Shown here: positions 7,141 through 10,549 of the stretch, piece after piece
Layout: each line of letters starts with the position of its first letter
Numbering within the stretch: position 1 is the stretch's first letter
DNA from: an uncultured Lachnospiraceae bacterium
GTDB taxonomy: Bacteria; Bacillota_A; Clostridia; Lachnospirales; Lachnospiraceae
NCBI GenBank assembly: GCA_910585655.1
Contig: CAJUFW010000124.1
Coordinates: forward strand, 1-10,549
DNA: 10,549 bases
Direction of reading: 5' to 3'
Program-made: the position numbers and the translations under genes
Notes under the pieces: model-generated
Databases searched by the model: none
What the model was told of the DNA's origin: nothing
What the model saw: only the letters and a program-made list of their open reading frames with translations

Positions 7141-7202
7141 GTTCATAGGGAACCATCCCCCAATAGATAAGGGGTATTTTAGTTTGGAAAGGAAATAAAA
7201 GT
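7141..7202 (+). promoter_or_regulatory. 5' leader of the purF-like gene with small alternative hairpins
   Basis: About 62 bases from the predicted start to the ATG. GTTC/GAAC (7141-7153) and CCCC/GGGG (7157-7174, with flanking AT/AT pairs after one mismatch) can form, and the GGG at 7148-7150 could instead pair with the CCC run. A GAAAGGA ribosome site lies at 7187-7193. The stems are short; regulation is possible but not shown. Confidence 0.25.
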
Positions 7203-8609
7203 ATGAGTGGATTTTTTGGGGTAGCATCCAAACAGGATTGTGTCTTTGATTTATTTTTCGGCATTGATTATCATTCCCATCTGGGAACCAGGCGGGGCGG
7301 TATGACGGTATATGGTGAGGACGGCTTTAACCGTTCGATCCATAACATTGAAAATTCTCCATTCCGTACCAAATTTGATAAAGACGTACAGGAAATGAAG
7401 GGAAAGCTCGGGATTGGCTGTATTTCGGATTTTGAGCCGCAGCCGCTTTTGATCCGTTCCCATCATGGGACATATGCGATCACAACGATCAGCAAAATCA
7501 ACAACATGGAAGAGCTTTCCAAAAAATTGTTTTGTAACGGGCATTCTCATTTTTTGGAGATGAGCGGCGGGGATATCAATGCAACGGAACTGGTCGCTGC
7601 CTTGATTAACCAAAAGGAAAACCTGATCGAAGGAATTCAGTATGCCCTGGAAGAGATTGACGGTTCTCTTTCTTTGCTGTTGCTGAATCAAAATGGGATC
7701 TATGCCGCCAGAGACAAATATGGGCGTACTCCGGTCGTGATAGGCAGAAAAGAAGATGCGTATTGTGTGACCTTTGAAAGCTTTGCCTATAAAAATCTGG
7801 GCTATTCGGATTACAAGGAACTAGGACCTGGTGAAATCGTGGTACTGACGGCAAAAAATTGTGTTACGCTGGTAAATCCGAATAAGGAAATGAAGATCTG
7901 TACTTTTTTATGGGTGTACTACGGCTATCCTGCCAGCTCTTATGAAGGAACAAACGTAGAGGACATGCGTTGCCGGTGCGGGCAGAAGATGGCGCAGCGC
8001 GACCAGGTAAAACCTGACGTAGTAGCAGGAGTACCGGATTCCGGGACGGCTCATGCGATTGGTTACGCCAACGAATCCGGGATTCCGTTTTCCAGACCAT
8101 TTATTAAATATACTCCGACGTGGCCGCGTTCTTTTATGCCGACCATACAAAGCCAGCGGGATTTGATTGCCAAAATGAAACTGTTGGCGGTTGAAGATTT
8201 GATTCGTGATAAAAGCTTGCTGCTGATTGATGATTCTATCGTCCGGGGGACACAGCTTCGGGAGACGACGGAATTTTTATACCAGAGTGGAGCCAGGGAA
8301 GTACATGTCCGTCCGGCTTGCCCGCCGCTGCTGTACGGCTGTAAATATCTGAATTTTTCCCGTTCTTCATCGGAAATGGATCTGATCACCAGACGGATTA
8401 TCGTTCGTTTGGAAAACGGCAGAGTGACAGATGAGGTATTGCAGGAATATGCCGATCCAGACTCTCCGAAATATGCCAAAATGGTAGAAGAGCTTCGTAA
8501 GGAGCTGAACTTTACAAGCCTGCAGTTTAACCGGTTAGACGATATGTTAGAGGCGGTAGGGATTGAGAAGGAAAAGCTCTGTACGTATTGCTGGAACGGC
8601 GAAGGATAA
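7203..8609 (+). CDS. purF: PurF-like amidophosphoribosyltransferase lacking the glutaminase nucleophile
   Basis: 468-residue paralog of glutamine PRPP amidotransferase, the first enzyme of purine synthesis. The C-terminal phosphoribosyltransferase half is well kept: GVPDSGTAHAIGYANESGIP and the PRPP motif LLLIDDSIVRGTQ. Cys233, Cys380, Cys460 and Cys463 match in spacing the four 4Fe-4S ligands of the Bacillus enzyme. The N-terminal Ntn-hydrolase half is degenerate: the chain begins MSGFFGV, with Ser where the catalytic Cys2 of MCGI(F/V)G should be, and GTYAITTISKINN where the oxyanion Asn-Gly (HNGN) is expected. The ATG has GAAAGGA upstream and no other start is plausible. It has its own promoter and terminator. 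I recall similar MGGFFG-type proteins in Clostridia and Bacteroides, so this looks like a distinct subgroup, probably using ammonia or a partner glutaminase, or doing another PRPP reaction. The symbol is by family only. Confidence 0.85.
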   Translation: MSGFFGVASKQDCVFDLFFGIDYHSHLGTRRGGMTVYGEDGFNRSIHNIENSPFRTKFDKDVQEMKGKLGIGCISDFEPQPLLIRSHHGTYAITTISKINNMEELSKKLFCNGHSHFLEMSGGDINATELVAALINQKENLIEGIQYALEEIDGSLSLLLLNQNGIYAARDKYGRTPVVIGRKEDAYCVTFESFAYKNLGYSDYKELGPGEIVVLTAKNCVTLVNPNKEMKICTFLWVYYGYPASSYEGTNVEDMRCRCGQKMAQRDQVKPDVVAGVPDSGTAHAIGYANESGIPFSRPFIKYTPTWPRSFMPTIQSQRDLIAKMKLLAVEDLIRDKSLLLIDDSIVRGTQLRETTEFLYQSGAREVHVRPACPPLLYGCKYLNFSRSSSEMDLITRRIIVRLENGRVTDEVLQEYADPDSPKYAKMVEELRKELNFTSLQFNRLDDMLEAVGIEKEKLCTYCWNGEG

Positions 8610-8644
8610 TGATAGATAAGAAGAACTAATTTATAAAGGATTTG

Positions 8645-8702
8645 AAAAAAGAGGAGATCGCATCTAGGATTGGGAAATCAACGATGTGACCTTCCTTTTT
8701 TT
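8645..8702 (+). terminator. Rho-independent terminator after the purF-like gene
   Basis: A long imperfect hairpin: AAAAAAGAGGAGATCGCATC at 8645-8664 pairs with GATG...TTCCTTTTTTT at 8683-8702, including CATC/GATG at the top, G-U wobbles and two mismatches, with an 18-base loop. The 3' arm ends in seven T. It lies about 36 bases downstream of the stop. Confidence 0.75.
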
Positions 8703-8805
8703 GTATTATTAGGAAAGTTCTCAAACCTTCCCTATGATACAAAAAGCCCTTCAGGTGGGATGCGTACTCGCGCGAAAAAATGACTTTTTATAGAAAAAAA
8801 TGACA

Positions 8806-8841
8806 GCGGATGCAACAATTTTTATAAAATGTTGCATCCGC
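8806..8841 (+). repeat. Palindromic repeat copy 1
   Basis: Outer arms GCGGATGCAACA (8806-8817) and TGTTGCATCCGC (8830-8841) pair perfectly over 12 bp around an AT-rich centre, where TTTT and AAAA also pair around one bulged base. Its 28-bp core (8810-8837) recurs at 9123-9150 in opposite orientation with one mismatch. It could act as a DNA operator, an RNA hairpin or a recombination site. Confidence 0.85.
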
Positions 8842-9122
8842 CGTTCTATTTATTATATCGGATGGTATTTTTATTTCTTTAGGGCATTTCAAAACTTTTT
8901 TCGGTTTTTCTATACGATTTTTAATAAAGCGCATATTTTCAGGTTTTCTACGGTCAAATCTGTGTTATCCAAAGAAGAATAAAACAAAAAATCTCAATAT
9001 AAAAATCACCCAAAATCATTCTATGACTGTAGTAAAAATAAAGAAAAAAACTTCTGTTTTTCACAAAAATCCTTGTTTTCAAACCCTTTAAAAAGCGGAT
9101 AAAATAAGGCTTTTCTCGGACA

Positions 9123-9150
9123 ATGCAACATTTTATAAAAAGTGTTGCAT
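9123..9150 (-). repeat. Palindromic repeat copy 2, inverted relative to copy 1
   Basis: Core ATGCAACA ... TGTTGCAT with a TTTTATAAAA centre. On the minus strand it equals the copy at 8810-8837 except at position 9 (C instead of A). Compared in direct orientation there are four mismatches, so the inverted relation is the closer one. It ends 50 bases before the csrA start. Confidence 0.85.
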
Positions 9151-9200
9151 GAAGGTTTTAGAAGCTGCTGGAAGCCAGAAGAGAAAAAAGGAGGCTGTCT

Positions 9201-9467
9201 ATGCTCAATCTTACAGTAAAGCCAGGAGAGTATTTTGTCATTGGGGAGGATATCCGGGTGATTTTTGCAGGCGGTACAGCCAATAATGCCAGAGTCATGA
9301 TAGACGCACCGCGAAGTTATAATATCGTTCGCGGAAAAGTGTTGGAGCAAGAGGAAATGGACGCGTCAAAAAGGAAGAAAAAGAAGTATTATGTTGAGCC
9401 GGAACTTCCAAAGGAACGGATAGAGAGTTTTATCAGGCAGCAAGCCAAGGTAGCAGAAGAAGGATAG
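9201..9467 (+). CDS. csrA: CsrA carbon storage/flagellin translation regulator, divergent with C-terminal extension
   Basis: 88-residue RNA-binding protein of the CsrA/RsmA family, which binds GGA-containing hairpins and blocks translation; in Firmicutes its main target is flagellin mRNA and FliW antagonises it. The N-terminal fold is clear: MLNLTVKPGEYFVIGEDIRV, then a variable loop, then MIDAPRSYNIVRGKVLE, with Leu4 and Arg44 kept at the RNA-binding surface. Arg6, usually conserved (LTRK or LSRK), is Val here, and the GNQVR turn is NNARV. Family members usually have 60-75 residues; the extra C-terminus is basic then helical (SKRKKKKYYVEPELPKERIESF). A strong AAGGAGG site lies 7 bases before the ATG. 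It sits 183 bases upstream of flagellin and no fliW is visible in the window. The identity is secure by context and motif. Confidence 0.9.
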   Translation: MLNLTVKPGEYFVIGEDIRVIFAGGTANNARVMIDAPRSYNIVRGKVLEQEEMDASKRKKKKYYVEPELPKERIESFIRQQAKVAEEG

Positions 9468-9511
9468 TGAAAGCGTAACAAAAACCAGGTAATATGCGGC
9501 AACTATCAGAA

Positions 9512-9531
9512 GATGCTTGTACGGAAGCATC
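9512..9531 (+). promoter_or_regulatory. GGA-loop hairpin 1 in the flagellin leader (candidate CsrA site)
   Basis: Perfect 7-bp stem GATGCTT/AAGCATC with loop GTACGG; the GGA at 9523-9525 uses the loop plus the closing base. GUACGGA resembles the CsrA consensus RUACARGGAUGU lacking its central AR. A further GGA follows directly at 9532-9534. Confidence 0.65.
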
Positions 9532-9546
9532 GGAATTCTAAGAAAA

Positions 9547-9568
9547 GATAAGTAGTACGGAACTTATC
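9547..9568 (+). promoter_or_regulatory. GGA-loop hairpin 2 in the flagellin leader (candidate CsrA site)
   Basis: Perfect 7-bp stem GATAAGT/ACTTATC with 8-base loop AGTACGGA. It shares GTACGGA and the outer GAT/ATC pairs with hairpin 1, while the inner stem differs on both sides so that pairing is kept. It too is followed directly by GGA (9569-9571). Confidence 0.65.
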
Positions 9569-9605
9569 GGATTAGGAAGGATAGGGCTGCTTATTATAAA
9601 AAACA

Positions 9606-9621
9606 CAGGAACGGATTCCTG
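9606..9621 (+). promoter_or_regulatory. GGA-loop hairpin 3 in the flagellin leader (candidate CsrA site)
   Basis: Perfect 6-bp stem CAGGAA/TTCCTG with tetraloop CGGA, placing a GGA in the loop, 29 bases before the flagellin ATG. Confidence 0.65.
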
Positions 9622-9632
9622 AACAAAATTCA

Positions 9633-9643
9633 CACATGGAGGT
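9633..9643 (+). promoter_or_regulatory. Flagellin Shine-Dalgarno overlapping a CsrA-like motif
   Basis: ACATGGAGGT holds the ribosome site GGAGG (9638-9642), 8 bases before the ATG at 9651, and resembles the CsrA consensus ACARGGAUGU. This matches the Bacillus hag arrangement, where one CsrA site covers the ribosome site. Confidence 0.7.
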
Positions 9644-9650
9644 AAATAGT

Positions 9651-10549
9651 ATGATTATTCAACACAACATGCCAGCGGCAAACACAAACAGACAGTTAGG
9701 GATTACGGGAGGTAATCTTCAAAAATCTACGGAAAAGTTATCCTCCGGTTATCGGATTAACCGTGCAGGTGACGACGCAGCAGGTCTTTCTATTTCGGAA
9801 AAGATGCGTGGGCAGATTCGCGGTTTGAACCAGGCTTCCCGAAATGCACAGGATGGTATTTCTCTGATTCAGACAGCAGAAGGCGCAATGAACGAAATTC
9901 ACTCTATTTTACAGAGAACAAGAGAGCTGATGGTGCAGGCTTCTAACGGTATCTATACCGATTCGGATCGTGGCGCTATCGAAAATGAAGTAGAACAGAT
10001 GAAGGGTGAAATTGAACGTATTGCGTTAAGCACTGAGTTCAATAAGAAAAAGCTGTTAAATGGGGATTATGCCGAGGAAGGAATTACGCTTCATGTCGGC
10101 GCGAATACAGATGGAGAAGCAGTTTACGGATACAATGTTAATACAGAAGAAGTAGAGGGAAAAGATCAAAGTATGACCTTTACGATCGGCAGTATGCGTA
10201 TAGAGGAGCTTCATACAGCTGATGGGGAAGGCTTTAATGCAGTAGAAGATGTCAGTGGATTTGCTGCAGATGATACGATTGGAATAGAACATGAGATCAT
10301 TGCCGCCAATATTGCAAGAATAGATGATTCTTTACAGTATGTATCCGACGAACGTTCCAAACTGGGTTCTCTGCAGAATCGTCTGGAGCATACGATTGCA
10401 AATGATGATAACACGGCTGAAAACTTGCAGGCTTCCGAATCTCGTATCCGTGACGTAAACATGGCAAACGAGATGGTAAACTACAGCAAGAATACCATTC
10501 TTCAGCAGGCAGCGCAGTCTATGCTGGCTCAGGCAAATCAGCAGACACA
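9651..10549 (+). CDS. hag: Flagellin (3' end beyond window)
   Basis: At least 299 residues of the major flagellar filament protein, exported by the flagellar type III apparatus, hence no signal peptide. The conserved N-terminal D0/D1 helices are MIIQHNMPAANTNRQL ... LSSGYRINRAGDDAAGLSISEKMRGQIRGL, and the C-terminal D1/D0 part is LGSLQNRLEHTIAN ... NMANEMVNYSKNTILQQAAQSMLAQANQQT. Only about ten residues of the usual ending should be missing. The central variable region (about residues 130-215) is short, so it is a minimal flagellin without large D2/D3 domains. The segment LQRTRELMVQASNG (residues 87-100) keeps the Arg and Leu positions known as TLR5 contacts in Salmonella FliC. The ATG is supported by GGAGG at 9638-9642. 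Expression is probably controlled at translation by the neighbouring CsrA through the leader hairpins. Confidence 0.95.
   Translation, partial: MIIQHNMPAANTNRQLGITGGNLQKSTEKLSSGYRINRAGDDAAGLSISEKMRGQIRGLNQASRNAQDGISLIQTAEGAMNEIHSILQRTRELMVQASNGIYTDSDRGAIENEVEQMKGEIERIALSTEFNKKKLLNGDYAEEGITLHVGANTDGEAVYGYNVNTEEVEGKDQSMTFTIGSMRIEELHTADGEGFNAVEDVSGFAADDTIGIEHEIIAANIARIDDSLQYVSDERSKLGSLQNRLEHTIANDDNTAENLQASESRIRDVNMANEMVNYSKNTILQQAAQSMLAQANQQT

Larger units (their letters stand above)
8703..9200 (+). other. AT-rich intergenic region upstream of csrA, no gene seen
   Basis: About 500 bases without a convincing reading frame; a short open frame at 8800-8982 has no ribosome site, no recognisable product, and runs through a palindrome. 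The stretch holds a small hairpin GGAAAGTT/AACCTTCC (8712-8731), T-rich then A-rich tracts (8855-9060), and two 28-bp palindromes annotated separately. A weak sigma-A-like pair, TTTCAA (9077-9082) and TAAAAT (9100-9105) with 17-base spacing, points toward csrA and lies between the two palindromes. In such AT-rich DNA this promoter call is weak, and no good sigma-28 site was found. Confidence 0.5.

Noticed and set aside
7048..7202. Purine or PRPP riboswitch in front of the purF-like gene
   Set aside because: The conserved core sequences I know are absent, and the branched fold lies upstream of the predicted promoter, so it would not be in the purF-like mRNA.
8800..8982. 60-codon open frame upstream of csrA
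   Set aside because: No ribosome site, no recognisable motif, AT-driven composition, and its start lies within palindrome copy 1.
9100..9123. Sigma-28 promoter for csrA (TAAA ... TCGGACAA)
   Set aside because: Spacing is 12 instead of about 15 bases and the -10 match is poor.
9476..9506. Sigma-28 flagellin promoter (TAAC, 16 bases, GCGGCAAC)
   Set aside because: Only about half of the GCCGATAT-type -10 matches, so it is too weak to annotate; a sigma-A-like TTAGGA/TATAAA pair at 9572-9600 is no better.
1..10549. CRISPR array, tRNA, rRNA, or insertion-sequence transposase with terminal repeats
   Set aside because: No spaced direct repeats, no tRNA-like cloverleaf or rRNA sequence was seen, and the only transposase-like gene is an Rpn-type nuclease without terminal repeats.

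Overview
The window looks like chromosomal DNA of a motile, low- to mid-GC Gram-positive anaerobe of the Clostridia, most likely a Lachnospiraceae-type gut bacterium. This rests on LplB/LplC-style sugar permeases, strong AAGGAGG-type ribosome binding sites, a csrA gene next to flagellin, an Rpn/PD-(D/E)XK protein and a clostridial-style PurF paralog. The genus is inference.

Layout, all genes on the + strand. (1) 2-5640, a carbohydrate operon: the 3' part of an LplB-type permease, an LplC-type permease, a PfkB-family sugar kinase broken by an internal deletion and frameshift, an L-fucose-isomerase-like protein, an aldo/keto reductase and a class II ketose-bisphosphate-type aldolase. Gaps are short, one junction overlaps, and a strong intrinsic terminator closes the operon at 5600-5640. 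The gene content suggests import of a sugar or sugar derivative, redox change or isomerisation, phosphorylation and aldol cleavage. The substrate cannot be read from the sequence, and the kinase step appears lost. (2) 5641-7046, two single genes with their own promoters: a tyrosine-phosphatase-like gene that has lost its N-terminal half, and an Rpn-family PD-(D/E)XK protein. (3) 7106-8702, a monocistronic purF-like gene with its own promoter and terminator. Its product keeps the PRPP site and the four expected Fe-S cysteines but has no N-terminal nucleophilic cysteine and no recognisable glutaminase oxyanion motif. (4) 8703-10549, a motility regulation region: an AT-rich gap of about 500 bp carrying two copies of a 28-bp near-palindrome in opposite orientation, then a divergent csrA, a leader unusually rich in GGA motifs and GGA-loop hairpins, and a nearly complete flagellin gene that runs off the right edge.

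The most interesting region is 8806-9650. The csrA-flagellin intergenic region has three hairpins with GGA in or at the loop and nine GGA motifs in 118 nt. The last GGA lies in the flagellin Shine-Dalgarno. Two of the hairpins have matching loops and compensating stem changes. This looks like a many-site version of CsrA control of flagellin translation. Upstream of csrA, the inverted 28-bp palindromes bracket 285 bp, an arrangement that could be a paired operator or an invertible (phase-variable) control segment. The second point of interest is the PurF-like enzyme with a degenerate glutaminase half.
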